From the NCBI GenBank assembly GCA_002726235.1, contig PBSN01000008.1, forward strand, positions 371,390 through 435,389: a DNA stretch of 64,000 bases. The letters run 5' to 3'. The stretch's first letter is position 1. Each line of letters opens with the position of its first letter. The notes under the pieces were generated by a model. The model was not told where the DNA came from, made no database searches, and saw nothing but the letters and a program-made list of their open reading frames with translations. Source of the DNA: Nitrospiraceae bacterium (GTDB lineage: Bacteria; Nitrospirota; Nitrospiria; Nitrospirales; UBA2166). This document shows, in pieces, positions 45,329 through 54,922 of this stretch. The position numbers and the translations under genes were made by a program.

Positions 45329-46489
45329 TTGCGCGAACTCTATAAACATGCTCGCACTTGGCTGCGAGATGTGAGTCGCCAGTCAAGACGTCGCCTGCAT
45401 ACACAAACTCGTACAGCATTACGCTTACGAAAACACGGTCTGCCCATGAGTTCAATGCTATTCGTGATGCCAACGTCAGCGGTTGGAGGAGGAAATGTGA
45501 AAATTATCCATTATCTTTCACATGCCCGCTCGCTTGGTCTTCGCGTGGGTTTGTGGGTGACTCAGGATAACGATCCCATCAATTGGTCTCCTCAATCAGT
45601 CGCAGACATTCACATCCGAACCCCAGAAACCCTAAAAGAATGGGACACAATTTTTTTCACCTGGGCTCCAGATTGGCCAAAGATTTCAGAACGGCTGACA
45701 TCTCCGCTGTCCGAACAACACATCATTCATATCATCCAACATATTCGACATATCAATCCCGATTTCCTTAATGGATACGCACTTCATTTGCTGCAGACAA
45801 AAGCCTTTTCTCGCATCTGTGTCTCGCCGGAAGTAGCAGAGACAATTACCCCATACGTAAAAAACACTGCACTTATGAAAACGATTCCGAATGTGATAGA
45901 TACCCGCCTGTTTCACCCAACCTTTCGCTGGATTACGCCATCGCGGCCATTAAAGGTGCTATATGCAAACTGGAAAACCACTTTTGGTAATCGGATCCGC
46001 GATTACTGGCAATCTACGCACGCACGGGATACCATTATCTTTGAATCAATTGATCATCCTCTTTCGCAGCAAGCGTTTGCCCATCGAATGCGGGCTGCAG
46101 ATATTTTTATCGGGACCCCGAACAAAACAGAAGGCTTTTACCTCGCGCCATTAGAAGCCATGGCAAGCGCAGTTGCAGTCATCTGTCCCGACGTTATCGG
46201 AAACCGTTCATTTTGCCTACGGAATGTGACTTGTTTGATGCCAGTCTACGATGATCTGGACGGGCACGTCAGCACATTGCGCCAATTCCTCGATGATCCA
46301 AACTTACGACACACCATTGCGCGTAACGGTTACCAAAAAGCACGTTCGCGTCAGTGGTGGGATGAACGCGGCGATTTTCTTTGTTTTCTACAGCGTCTGA
46401 CCCCAATTTCCAGCACAACTTCCCATTGTGATGAGAATGTGGCCACGACAGTTACATCACACGAGACGATGGCAAATCTGCGGGATTAA
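45329..46489 (+). CDS. Glycosyltransferase, GT4-like
   Basis: A 386-residue GT-B fold glycosyltransferase. The start of the domain is MLFVMPTSAVGGGNVKIIHY, and the nucleotide-sugar half has NKTEGFYLAPLEAMASAVAV with the family's E-x7-E pattern. The N-terminal 40 residues are Arg-rich. The best start is TTG 45329, with no strong ribosome-binding site; ATG 45446 is the alternative. Its last 38 bases overlap the convergent O-antigen ligase gene. The sugar and acceptor are unknown. Confidence 0.82.
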   Translation: MRELYKHARTWLRDVSRQSRRRLHTQTRTALRLRKHGLPMSSMLFVMPTSAVGGGNVKIIHYLSHARSLGLRVGLWVTQDNDPINWSPQSVADIHIRTPETLKEWDTIFFTWAPDWPKISERLTSPLSEQHIIHIIQHIRHINPDFLNGYALHLLQTKAFSRICVSPEVAETITPYVKNTALMKTIPNVIDTRLFHPTFRWITPSRPLKVLYANWKTTFGNRIRDYWQSTHARDTIIFESIDHPLSQQAFAHRMRAADIFIGTPNKTEGFYLAPLEAMASAVAVICPDVIGNRSFCLRNVTCLMPVYDDLDGHVSTLRQFLDDPNLRHTIARNGYQKARSRQWWDERGDFLCFLQRLTPISSTTSHCDENVATTVTSHETMANLRD

Positions 46490-47768
46490 GAATCCGCTGT
46501 AATCCGAAAAATAACCCAGCCAACATCCAAAACAGCACCGCTAACATCCCAAGAAACATCACATCAAATGTGATCCTGATTATCATGCCCACGGTCATCA
46601 AAAGAAGTCCAAGCGCAAGCATTCGCTGAAATTCAGATGACCCACTCAGAAATCCAGTCCAGAAGGTGCGTAGAATGCGAAGCAGTAGCCATAAAAAAAA
46701 GCACAGAGCGGGAATGCCAGCACCAAACGCAAAATCCCCATAACTGCTATGAATATTATGAAGTTGTGGGGGACATCGCGATATGTGAATATCATGGTAC
46801 TTTCGAGCGAACGTCTTCGTTCCATATCCCCATCCGGCGATCGGGCGCTCAATCACATCTTTGATGCCGAGTTCCCAAATATGAATTCGGCACCATAGTG
46901 TGCTTAAGTTCATCGTGTCTCCTTCAGCCTCCATACTTCCATGTTTCTCCGATGCATTCTTTGGCTCATTCTGCATGATCGCAACAATCAATGTACCCAA
47001 CGCAAACACGAGCATCCCAGCAAGGACAATCTTCATCACGTTCGGCCCTTTCAGTGTGACAAGCACACAAGCTTGAACGGCGACGGCAATCCACGCACCA
47101 CGCGTATATGTGAGGAACAGGGCGAATGTTGCGACAACCAACGTCACCACAAGCACAAAACGCCATTCCCGATGATTTGTTGACAATGCCCATACCATAA
47201 CAATTGGCAACCCCATCATGAGGTAGGTGCTGAACCAATGATACTCTGAAGTCAGAGCATCCGCACGAAGCGTGCGTTGATGCCATTGCTCCACGAGTGA
47301 CCCATTGGCAAGAAAGAATTCGACAATGCCGTAGATACTCATCAGAAACATACCGACGACAAACGCTCCAAGGATCCGCTTAACCTGCACTTCTTCTGAA
47401 ATAAAGTTCACCATTAGAAAAAACATCAGTATATGGGCAAACAGCTTTCGCCATTCAGAAAAACTATACGCAAAGTCGGTTGCACTGAACACAGAGATGA
47501 GAACCCATCCAAGAAGAAGAAGGATCGGAAAATCTAACGACGTCCGGGCCAATCGCCGATTACGACTCGCGATCTGACGCGTCAGCACAACAATCGCAAG
47601 CGTGATGAAAAGATATTCCAGCAGGTGATTGAGGTCAGCAACAAGAATTGCCGCAGCGATAACCATGAGGCCACACTCGACCCCTCGGTCCAGAAGCCTA
47701 TCGGTCTGAAAGCAAACCTGCCGCGAAAAGGCAGACGCTGTCCAGCTATTCTGATTCTTTTCGCTCAA
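46452..47768 (-). CDS. O-antigen ligase/polymerase family membrane protein
   Basis: A 438-residue protein with about ten to twelve membrane helices. It has the O-antigen ligase (WaaL/Wzy) signature: ALFLTYTRGAWIAVAVQACV, RPIAGWGYGTKTF, and the periplasmic loop LHNIHSSYGDFAFGAG. WaaL joins O-antigen to lipid A core; Wzy polymerises it. Given the ABC-type exporter nearby, ligation is more likely than polymerisation, but sequence alone cannot tell. Its 3' end overlaps the convergent glycosyltransferase. Confidence 0.87.
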   Translation of the reverse strand: MSEKNQNSWTASAFSRQVCFQTDRLLDRGVECGLMVIAAAILVADLNHLLEYLFITLAIVVLTRQIASRNRRLARTSLDFPILLLLGWVLISVFSATDFAYSFSEWRKLFAHILMFFLMVNFISEEVQVKRILGAFVVGMFLMSIYGIVEFFLANGSLVEQWHQRTLRADALTSEYHWFSTYLMMGLPIVMVWALSTNHREWRFVLVVTLVVATFALFLTYTRGAWIAVAVQACVLVTLKGPNVMKIVLAGMLVFALGTLIVAIMQNEPKNASEKHGSMEAEGDTMNLSTLWCRIHIWELGIKDVIERPIAGWGYGTKTFARKYHDIHISRCPPQLHNIHSSYGDFAFGAGIPALCFFLWLLLRILRTFWTGFLSGSSEFQRMLALGLLLMTVGMIIRITFDVMFLGMLAVLFWMLAGLFFGLQRILNPADLPSSRVM

Positions 47769-47828
47769 CAGACCCCACTTTCCATCGCAATGAACTTCTA
47801 GTCTAACTGGCTCCTATAGCACTGAAGT

Positions 47829-48335
47829 TCATCTCCTCTGAAGCTGGAGAATCACGTCACTCATCTCCCGAACGGCTCCTGCGCCGCCATTGCGTTCACA
47901 AATAAAATCAACAACCTCCTTGACCACAGACACGGCATCCGCAGGAGCGACGGAGAACCCAACATGTTTAAGCGCATCGAGATCATTGACATCATCACCG
48001 ATAAAAGCAACATCATGCATGCCCAAGTTATACTTTACACAGAGTTCAGAGAGAACATTCTTTTTTTCGAAGGTCCCTTGGTGGATCTCCGGCACCTTGA
48101 GTCGATCGCCTCGTCGCTGAACGAGATTGGTCTGTTCCGAAGTTACAAATGCAGTGATGATTCCAGCAGCTTGTAACAACTTGATCCCCATTCCATCTCG
48201 GCTATGAAACTTTTTCATCTCATCCCCTGAGTCCGAATAGTACATTCCCCCATCCGTTAGGACCCCATCTACATCCATCGCGACAAGTCTGACTCGGCGA
48301 ATCTTTGTCTGCAGATCAGCAGTCAGCTCTCGCAT
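47829..48335 (-). CDS. kdsC: 3-deoxy-D-manno-octulosonate 8-phosphate phosphatase
   Basis: A cap-less HAD phosphatase of 168 residues that makes Kdo from Kdo-8-phosphate. Motif I is MDVDGVLTDGGMYY with Asp21 and Asp23; next are KKFHSRDGMGIKLLQAAG, the Ser/Thr of FVTSEQT, and motif IV FIGDDVNDLDAL. It is the right length and pattern for KdsC; a sialic-acid-type phosphatase is less likely. It overlaps the GT9 gene upstream by 13 bases. kdsA, kdsB and kdsD are outside the window. Confidence 0.9.
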   Translation of the reverse strand: MRELTADLQTKIRRVRLVAMDVDGVLTDGGMYYSDSGDEMKKFHSRDGMGIKLLQAAGIITAFVTSEQTNLVQRRGDRLKVPEIHQGTFEKKNVLSELCVKYNLGMHDVAFIGDDVNDLDALKHVGFSVAPADAVSVVKEVVDFICERNGGAGAVREMSDVILQLQRR

Positions 48336-49384
48336 GCGGTAAATTGTCCCTTCTCGTTTTTTGTCATTAGCAAGTCGTTAATCGCGTCCACCACTTCGTC
48401 AACAGAAATCTGCGCCATGCAACTCTGCGAACCTAAACGACAACCGGGCACAAAACATGATCGGCAGTCAAAATTCTTGAAGAATACTCGATGTCTCGCA
48501 CCCCATGGCCCCCATACTTTCGGATTCGTTGGGCCGAACAACGCAACAACAGAACACCCCATCGCAACCGCCATATGCATTGGACCATTATCATTTCCAA
48601 TAAATAGAGCACATCGCTTCATGACTGCAGCAAGCTGAAGCACCGTTGTTTGTCCTACAATTGACACAGATGTCGTCAACATCTTCTCTTGTATGCTCTG
48701 AACCCGAGTACGCTCCTTTTCACTTCCGGCAAATACAATGCGAGTAGATCTCGAACTCTGAACGGTGTCAGCGACTGCAGCAAAGCGATTCAGCAACCAC
48801 GACTTGGCTTCCCAACGAGACCCTGGATGAACCATTACCAATTGCTCCTCACGATTGATGCCGTGATTGAGCAAAAGCTCATTAGCATATTCTTCATCAT
48901 TAGGCCCCAAAAAAAGCGTTGGAGCCTGCACCATCACATTGAGACCAATTTCCTTTACAGCATGCAAGTGATAATCCACGGAGTGCATCTTATCTGGGTC
49001 AGCATCGATGATCTGATCATAACAACGTCCTCTCCAGCGATGCTCAGCATTGTAACCAACACGATATCGTGCGTTCATAAGCCAGGTTATAATTGCTGCC
49101 CTGTCCCCATCGGTCAAATCGAGCACAAGGTCATACCGAGACTTCCGTAAGCACATAACTGCCCGACAACTTTCAATAAAATAACGTCGATCAATCGCGA
49201 CAAGGTGATCCACAGAGGGGTGATTCTGTAGGATAGACTCGGTGCCCTTATTGACCATAACTGTCACGTTAGCGTGTGGCAGATTTTTCTTGATAGCCTG
49301 CAAACACGGCGTCATAAGCAGCACATCCCCTAAATACCTCAATTTAATGATAAGAACATCTTTAATGGTCAAGGGATCAATCAT
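48323..49384 (-). CDS. GT9 heptosyltransferase-like LPS glycosyltransferase
   Basis: A 353-residue GT9 (heptosyltransferase) family protein. The N-terminal motif is IKLRYLGDVLLMTPCLQAIK, and the ADP-heptose half has MVHPGSRWEAKSW and LFIGNDNGPMHMAVAMG. It starts 6 bases after the GT4 gene and overlaps kdsC. It is one of three GT9 enzymes in this cluster. The acceptor residue in the core is not known. Confidence 0.88.
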   Translation of the reverse strand: MIDPLTIKDVLIIKLRYLGDVLLMTPCLQAIKKNLPHANVTVMVNKGTESILQNHPSVDHLVAIDRRYFIESCRAVMCLRKSRYDLVLDLTDGDRAAIITWLMNARYRVGYNAEHRWRGRCYDQIIDADPDKMHSVDYHLHAVKEIGLNVMVQAPTLFLGPNDEEYANELLLNHGINREEQLVMVHPGSRWEAKSWLLNRFAAVADTVQSSRSTRIVFAGSEKERTRVQSIQEKMLTTSVSIVGQTTVLQLAAVMKRCALFIGNDNGPMHMAVAMGCSVVALFGPTNPKVWGPWGARHRVFFKNFDCRSCFVPGCRLGSQSCMAQISVDEVVDAINDLLMTKNEKGQFTACES

Positions 49385-49390
49385 ATGCTT

Positions 49391-50485
49391 TCAAAACACA
49401 CCAGTGTATACCGCAAGGGTATTGCGCGCGGTCTGCTCCCAAGAAAACTCTTTTACTCGAGATAGCCCTTTCTGCCTAAGGCTCTCTCCGATACTAGCGT
49501 CGTTAAGAATGGCTTTTATCGATTGAGCCAATGTGGCCGGCTGCAACGGATCCACCAGAACTGCCGCATCGCCGACGACTTCGGGGAGAGAAGATGTGTT
49601 GGATGTGATGACCGGAATTCCACTTGCCATTGCTTCCAATGGTGGAATTCCGAACCCCTCGTAGAGTGACGGATAGACAAAGAGTGAGGCGTGTCTATAG
49701 AAAGCAGCGAGATGCTCCTGTGCAACATAGCCAGTGATTACCACATCGTTAGTTAAGTCAAGCTGACGCATCTTCTGTGCAATTTGCTCCATCCACCTTC
49801 CCATTCCACCAACAAGAACAAGTTGGTAGCGCCGTCGAAGATCTCCAAGCATGGAATAGGCCTCCAAGAGGCCCGAAATGTTTTTCCGCGGCCCCCCCCC
49901 CCCAACATGCAAAATATATCCGCCACCGTGAAGCCCATAACGCTGCTTTAGAAACTCCAGCGTAATATCCGTATGATCAACATTCCTTGCGAGTGAGCCT
50001 CCATGATGGACAACATTTATCCGCTCCAATGGAATTCGATAATAGTCATGAAGATCCTGAGCGGTCTGGTGAGACACCGCAATAATACGATCTGCCCTCG
50101 CAAACGCCCGACTAGACCGCCACGAAGCCCATCGTTGTCCGAATATTTTTTTAGAATGCTGCGGAAATCTCTCGAGAGCAAGATCGTGCACCGTGATTAC
50201 ACTTCTATATCTCCCGTAAGCCGCCAGTCGATAATTCGTTCCATGAAATACCTCGATAGCATCTCGTCGCACTTGGCGCCTCATACACCACTTTGGAACC
50301 TCCACAGACGAGAAGTTATGTTGATTGATAGATGGATCAATAGGAAATTGCGACGAGGCGTCATGGTAAAGCACATAGGTGTTTTCATGATCAATGCGCG
50401 CAAGAGAAGTCGTAAGATGATAAGCATACCAGCCGATTCCACCACGTTCACGAAACATCGGGGTTGCATCGATCCCAATTCTCAT
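49391..50485 (-). CDS. GT4 glycosyltransferase with a poly-G tract
   Basis: A 364-residue GT4 enzyme. It begins [20 protein letters not shown], and the donor half has [20 protein letters not shown]. In the central linker, [12 protein letters not shown] is encoded by twelve G in a row (49892-49903 on the plus strand as C). Loss or gain of one base would stop translation, so this is a candidate phase-variable gene. The ATG at 50485 overlaps the next upstream stop (ATGA). Confidence 0.88.
   Translation of the reverse strand: MRIGIDATPMFRERGGIGWYAYHLTTSLARIDHENTYVLYHDASSQFPIDPSINQHNFSSVEVPKWCMRRQVRRDAIEVFHGTNYRLAAYGRYRSVITVHDLALERFPQHSKKIFGQRWASWRSSRAFARADRIIAVSHQTAQDLHDYYRIPLERINVVHHGGSLARNVDHTDITLEFLKQRYGLHGGGYILHVGGGGPRKNISGLLEAYSMLGDLRRRYQLVLVGGMGRWMEQIAQKMRQLDLTNDVVITGYVAQEHLAAFYRHASLFVYPSLYEGFGIPPLEAMASGIPVITSNTSSLPEVVGDAAVLVDPLQPATLAQSIKAILNDASIGESLRQKGLSRVKEFSWEQTARNTLAVYTGVF
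49892..49903 (-). repeat. Homopolymer of twelve G inside a glycosyltransferase gene
   Basis: Twelve consecutive C on the plus strand (G on the coding strand). The frame is intact at twelve. Slippage by one base would shift the frame of the GT4 gene. Long runs like this are rare in coding DNA unless selected. Confidence 0.9.
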
Positions 50486-51657
50486 ACGCTATCTGTCCAA
50501 ACTCCAGTTCTTAGTGGCGCTTGACCTAGGAGTTCTGCATAGAGATCTTCGAACTTCGCGATCTCGGTTTTAATTGAGAAACAGGACTCGACACGCTCAC
50601 GACCGCGCTTCCCCATCGCCGCTGCCTGTTCAGGGTTTGCCAAGAGATGGGAAACTGTACGAGCCAATGCTAGCGAATCCTTAGCTTTAACCAACAATCC
50701 GGTTTGTCCATGAATGACGACCTCAGGGATCCCTCCAACGGATGTAGCAACCACTGGTTTATTCATCGCCATGGCCTCAAGAAGCGCGATCCCAAATCCC
50801 TCACTCGTCGATGCAAGAACAAACACATCCATCACTGAGATGAGCGGATACACATCGTCACAAAACCCGGTAAAGATGACATGGTCGCTTACGTTAAGTT
50901 CATGCACGAGAGCATACAACGTTCTAGCATATGCCCGATTTCCATCACCGACAATCAAACAGAGAATAGATGGGATAACTGTTTTGATATGTGCAACGGC
51001 TCGAATCAAAAATTCATACCCCTTCACCGCAAGAAGATTTCCAACTGCCCCAATCACAACACGTTCTGGAGCAATTTTGTAACGGGTTTGTATCAAGGCA
51101 ACATCTTGATGGTCCTCGATTTGCGAGAGATCAATTCCACTATACACCAAGCGTATACGAGAAGGATTGACCCCTGCACCTTCCAGAGACCGTCCCACTG
51201 CTTTGGAGACCGGCACACATATTTGACCGGCCTTCAGGCGATATCGACTAATATGCCGCGGCGCGTAATCTGCTCTGACGTGCGTAATGCAGGGAATATC
51301 AGCCAGCCGTGCCGCGGCAAGACCGATTGGAGCCCACCAGAGATCGTTAATGTGCAACACATCGATCTTGTGATTCACTAGGATCCGAAACAAGCGATAC
51401 ATCGCAGGCAGAATCAGCGGAAAAGCCTTGATCTTTCTCCACGGCGGCATATTCATGCAGATGACGGGCACTCCAATTTTACGGACCAAAGACACCAACG
51501 GATCCTGACAGGGACACACCACAACCGGATCAAACCCACGCAACGCTTTGATAATCGCCAGAAGGTCTCGCTCAGCGCCACCAATAGAGGTAATGCCATG
51601 GAGGAAAAGAACTCGCCCAGAAGCAGAGGTAACCGTTGTTGAGCCAAGGGTCCTCAT
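50482..51657 (-). CDS. GT4 glycosyltransferase
   Basis: A 391-residue GT4 enzyme. After LFLHGITSIGGAERDLLAII (the G-G-A-E-R acceptor-side motif) it has PVSKAVGRSLEGAGVNPSRI, GNLLAVKGYEFLIRAV, and the donor motif LASTSEGFGIALLEAMAMN. The frame is open to 51699, but ATG 51657 overlaps the GT2 stop exactly as ATGA, which settles the start. It is coupled to the poly-G gene downstream by ATGA. Confidence 0.9.
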   Translation of the reverse strand: MRTLGSTTVTSASGRVLFLHGITSIGGAERDLLAIIKALRGFDPVVVCPCQDPLVSLVRKIGVPVICMNMPPWRKIKAFPLILPAMYRLFRILVNHKIDVLHINDLWWAPIGLAAARLADIPCITHVRADYAPRHISRYRLKAGQICVPVSKAVGRSLEGAGVNPSRIRLVYSGIDLSQIEDHQDVALIQTRYKIAPERVVIGAVGNLLAVKGYEFLIRAVAHIKTVIPSILCLIVGDGNRAYARTLYALVHELNVSDHVIFTGFCDDVYPLISVMDVFVLASTSEGFGIALLEAMAMNKPVVATSVGGIPEVVIHGQTGLLVKAKDSLALARTVSHLLANPEQAAAMGKRGRERVESCFSIKTEIAKFEDLYAELLGQAPLRTGVWTDSV

Positions 51658-52472
51658 AGGGGCTTCTGCGGCCGCCGTACCTTGCGAGAGGCTTCCCATG
51701 TTTTGGCGTACTTCAGAAAGGTATACATGGCAGAGAAGAGACTATTGATGAAACCTACCACACCGTCCCGCACTCCTTGCTTCAGGAAAGAGACCTTACA
51801 CAGGGTAAGCAGAGGATTAAATAGAAGGTGGTACCAGGACACAGAGGAAAATGTTTCCAATTTTCTTCTCGCTGCAAGCGTTGTGTACTCATCCATCTTT
51901 TTCAAATGATCCCCAATGCATCGTTCTGTATAGTGATCAAGAGGATTACGTAACGTCCCAATGGACCCTTTTACGAGAAGATTTTCATGAATAAACACGT
52001 CGTTATAGAGGGCAGTCTCTTTCTTAAACAAGCGTATTTGATAATCGGGATACATTCCTCCATAGCGAACCCAATGCCCCCAGAGAAAGTTACGCCGCGG
52101 GATACGGTAGGCAACAGTACCAAGACCTGGGTAACACAATAGATTCTGGATTTCGTGCTGTAAGGCAAGAGTCACACGTTCATCGGCATCAAGAATCAGA
52201 ACCCAATCCGACGATGCCTGCGCGATCCCAAAATTCTTCTGCGGACCAAATCCTGGCCAGGGTCGCGTAAAAACGCGAACCCCTGGATTCATTCCTCGCG
52301 CAATCTCCACGGTTTGATCGGAACTCTCCCCATCGACAAGAATACGCTCATCGACCCATTGCACACTTTCAAGACAGTCCGTAATGTTTCGCGCTTCGTT
52401 CTTCGCAATCACGACAACTGAGATGGTCATACGACCAACTAGCTTTCCAGATGAAAGAAGTCGAACATCCAT
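51654..52472 (-). CDS. GT2 LPS core glycosyltransferase (WaaE/KdtX-like)
   Basis: A 272-residue GT2 enzyme. The N-terminus is ISVVVIAKNEARNITDCLES, the donor site is WVLILDADERVT (D-x-D), and the middle has YGGMYPDYQIRLFKKE, typical of WaaE-type core beta-glucosyltransferases. The C-terminal half has hydrophobic segments (WYHLLFNPLLTLCKVSFLKQ). The true start may be ATG 52430. It is a paralogue of the 52920-53720 gene. Confidence 0.87.
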   Translation of the reverse strand: MDVRLLSSGKLVGRMTISVVVIAKNEARNITDCLESVQWVDERILVDGESSDQTVEIARGMNPGVRVFTRPWPGFGPQKNFGIAQASSDWVLILDADERVTLALQHEIQNLLCYPGLGTVAYRIPRRNFLWGHWVRYGGMYPDYQIRLFKKETALYNDVFIHENLLVKGSIGTLRNPLDHYTERCIGDHLKKMDEYTTLAARRKLETFSSVSWYHLLFNPLLTLCKVSFLKQGVRDGVVGFINSLFSAMYTFLKYAKTWEASRKVRRPQKPL

Positions 52473-52919
52473 GTTTACGAAACACCGTCTGAAGTCGCTG
52501 GAAATATTTTCTTATACTGGAGAAGCCTCCTCACACAAAAGAGATCGCTACAGTTTTCCATCAACGCCTTTTACATCTCGAGCAACCGCCAAACAGACTT
52601 CATCCTAAATATAGCGCCAAACCTAGTTTCTCACCTCAACGCAAAAGATGCGGGTCCACTGGAATATTGTGCCTTGCCGTGCATCGCACCTAATACTGTA
52701 CATGTCCCAGGTTCCACAACATCAAACAAGTCATGAATGAATTTCCCCTTCAGACATCGACAAAACCACATGGTCATATCACGTGCCTTAAGTTAAAAAT
52801 CAATCTGAAGGATTGGTGGAAGCGAATGCGTTAGCCATCCCAGTGATAACCGTCAGACAGGTGATGGCTACAACATACATCGCGCCGTCTATCATCCTCA
52901 AGAAAGGCAAACCGTTTCA
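52473..52919. other. 447-base gap between two GT2 genes
   Basis: No supported gene. An inverted repeat TAGCCATC (52832-52839) and GATGGCTA (52863-52870) lies near the end of the upstream GT2 gene, without a T-run. The region may carry a promoter for the genes downstream on the minus strand or the remains of a deletion. Confidence 0.45.
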
Positions 52920-53720
52920 TTAGCGAGCGCGGTCATAGTGCTCCCAAAGCTTGGCATATTTGGTAAACACGTAGGCGGCATATAAGCCTGCCAGGACGAG
53001 TCCAGGCATGCCATCCCGAAACCCTTGTCGGGCAATGTACATTTTGACGAACGTAAACAGCGGATGCGAGACAAGCTGGTGGGCGTAAAACCGGCGCCCT
53101 TTACGAAACATAGCCTCTGCACCCAAATTAGAATAGCGATGCATCTTTCCAAGATATTGACTGATTGTGTGGAAAGGATATTGAAAAACATGGCCATGGA
53201 GATACCCCAATTTTCCATCAATCCCATCAAAAAACTCAAAACTTTCATGAACCATATCCTCTCGATAACGCATTCGTGCCCGGTGGAAGAATTGAGGCTG
53301 ACGATAATCCGGATACCAGCCTCCATAGCGAATCCACTGACCCAAAAAATGGCTTTTTCGTGGAACGTAAAACGCATCAGATAGTGAGCCACGTTGCAGG
53401 ATCGTGGTAATCTCATCACGCAATTCATTCGAAACCCGTTCATCCGCATCCACGCTCAAAATCCAATCATGCGTCGTATGCGCAATAGCCTGATTACGCA
53501 GTCGCCCAAAACCCTCAAACTCGTGCTGAAAAAATCGATCTGTAAACTCGCGGCAAATTTGTTCCGTCTTGTCAGTGCTGAATGAATCGACAACGACAAT
53601 CTCGTCTGCCCACACTACACTCTCCAAGGCTGCACGAATGTTCGCTTCCTCATTGTGTGTCAACAGATAGACAGAGATGGGGGCTTTAGCGGATTCAATC
53701 AAGTGGCTTGGCTTCCTCAA
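52920..53720 (-). CDS. GT2 LPS core glycosyltransferase (WaaE/KdtX-like)
   Basis: A 266-residue GT2 enzyme paralogous to the 51654-52472 gene. It has ISVYLLTHNEEANIRAALES, VVDSFSTDKTEQICREF, the donor motif WILSVDADERVS, and YGGWYPDYRQPQFFHRARM. The start is TTG 53720 or the in-frame TTG 53702; the first overlaps the YcaR-like gene by 26 bases. The C-terminus has LVSHPLFTFVKMYIARQGFR, as in its paralogue. Confidence 0.86.
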   Translation of the reverse strand: MRKPSHLIESAKAPISVYLLTHNEEANIRAALESVVWADEIVVVDSFSTDKTEQICREFTDRFFQHEFEGFGRLRNQAIAHTTHDWILSVDADERVSNELRDEITTILQRGSLSDAFYVPRKSHFLGQWIRYGGWYPDYRQPQFFHRARMRYREDMVHESFEFFDGIDGKLGYLHGHVFQYPFHTISQYLGKMHRYSNLGAEAMFRKGRRFYAHQLVSHPLFTFVKMYIARQGFRDGMPGLVLAGLYAAYVFTKYAKLWEHYDRAR

Positions 53721-53865
53721 TCAACATTACCGGAATGTCGTCGGTGATAGGATAGATGCGACGACAGGCGTTACACATCAAACCATCATTCTGCACTGTC
53801 AATACCACCTTTCCTTTACATTTTGGGCAGGCAAGAAGCTCCAGAAGTGGTCGGTCAATGGTCAT
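53695..53865 (-). CDS. Trm112/YcaR-family small protein
   Basis: A 56-residue Trm112/UPF0434 protein with two Cys pairs that hold zinc: LLACPKCKGKVVL and MCNACRRIYP, then DDIPVMLIEEA. Relatives in Gram-negatives lie near lpxK and kdsB. Start ATG 53865 fits the family; the frame stays open to 53916. It is between a GT9 and a GT2 gene, overlapping the latter. Confidence 0.9.
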   Translation of the reverse strand: MTIDRPLLELLACPKCKGKVVLTVQNDGLMCNACRRIYPITDDIPVMLIEEAKPLD

Positions 53866-53875
53866 TGTGCTATCC

Positions 53876-54916
53876 TCACCGTAGTTGAAGCATTCTCTGT
53901 GCCGCCAATACGACATCTCTCACGGATACCTTGCGCAGACACTCGTTTGTGTTTGAGTTATGGCAGTAACGCCGAAAGCATGGACGACACTCAACAGGCG
54001 ACGTTAATACAGCATGGCCATCCCCGTATGGCCCGGTACACGCCTGGCTGGTCGGGCCAAATACAGCCACCACCGGAGTCCCAACCGCCGCTGCTACATG
54101 CATTGGACCGGAATCATTGGTAATGAGCAAGCAAAGTCGCCGCACCACTGCCGGGAGATCACCCAGCGTCGTCAGCCCGGTCAAATCAGCTGCTTTGGTT
54201 TTCATTGCCTGCTTCACCCTCGCAATTTCGCTCTTCTCGTTGGCCGCGCCAATGAAAACAACTCTATTACGCCCCTCATGCTGCAATTGATCTGCAACCG
54301 CCGCAAATGATTCAGCAACCCACCGTTTTGTCACCCACCGCGCCGCAGGAGCAATCCCGATAAGTTTCGAAGCACCATCAAGTCCAACCTTAGTATACAA
54401 GGCTTGTCTTCGTCCTTCTTCATCCGGCGAGTCTGGCAACACAAACTCTGGTTGACGTTCTTTTGCCCCCAATGCAGAGGCAAGGCGAAGATATCGGTCG
54501 ACCGCATGCATCTTACGCATTGATCCACAAATACGCTGCGTGTAAAAGAAAGAACTCCCCTCCCGTGCATCAGCGAATCCAATACGCACTGGGGCTCCAG
54601 AGAGTAAGGAGAGTACTCCAGTTCGAAGCAACCCTTGTAGATCCACGACGACATCAAACCGACGTGCCCGCAGAGAAGCAACCAAGGCAAACAGTTTAGT
54701 AGCTGAAAACTCCCCCTCAATGATATCGTCAAGCATTGGATGCCGGTAAAGAATGGGTGCCCATTCCTTCTTCACAAGCCACGAAATACACGCCGCTGGA
54801 AAGGTTCTGCGAATAGCCGCAAGCGTCGGAAGCGCATGAATAATATCGCCCAACGAACTCGGTTTGATGAGGAGAATGCGTTCAGGAAGTGTTGAATAAT
54901 TCAACAATTGTCTCAT
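53876..54916 (-). CDS. GT9 heptosyltransferase, WaaC-like
   Basis: A 346-residue GT9 enzyme. It begins ILLIKPSSLGDIIHALPTLA, the heptosyltransferase I pattern, and has VVDLQGLLRTGVLSLLSG, IGIAPAARWVTKRW and LITNDSGPMHVAAAVG. It probably adds the first L-glycero-D-manno-heptose to Kdo, but that is inferred from the N-terminal pattern. It is 10 bases upstream of the YcaR-like gene. Confidence 0.87.
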   Translation of the reverse strand: MRQLLNYSTLPERILLIKPSSLGDIIHALPTLAAIRRTFPAACISWLVKKEWAPILYRHPMLDDIIEGEFSATKLFALVASLRARRFDVVVDLQGLLRTGVLSLLSGAPVRIGFADAREGSSFFYTQRICGSMRKMHAVDRYLRLASALGAKERQPEFVLPDSPDEEGRRQALYTKVGLDGASKLIGIAPAARWVTKRWVAESFAAVADQLQHEGRNRVVFIGAANEKSEIARVKQAMKTKAADLTGLTTLGDLPAVVRRLCLLITNDSGPMHVAAAVGTPVVAVFGPTSQACTGPYGDGHAVLTSPVECRPCFRRYCHNSNTNECLRKVSVRDVVLAAQRMLQLR

Positions 54917-54922
54917 ACCCGC

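Noticed and set aside
52832-52870. Inverted repeat TAGCCATC/GATGGCTA as a terminator
   Set aside because: Loop of over 20 bases and no T-run on either strand.
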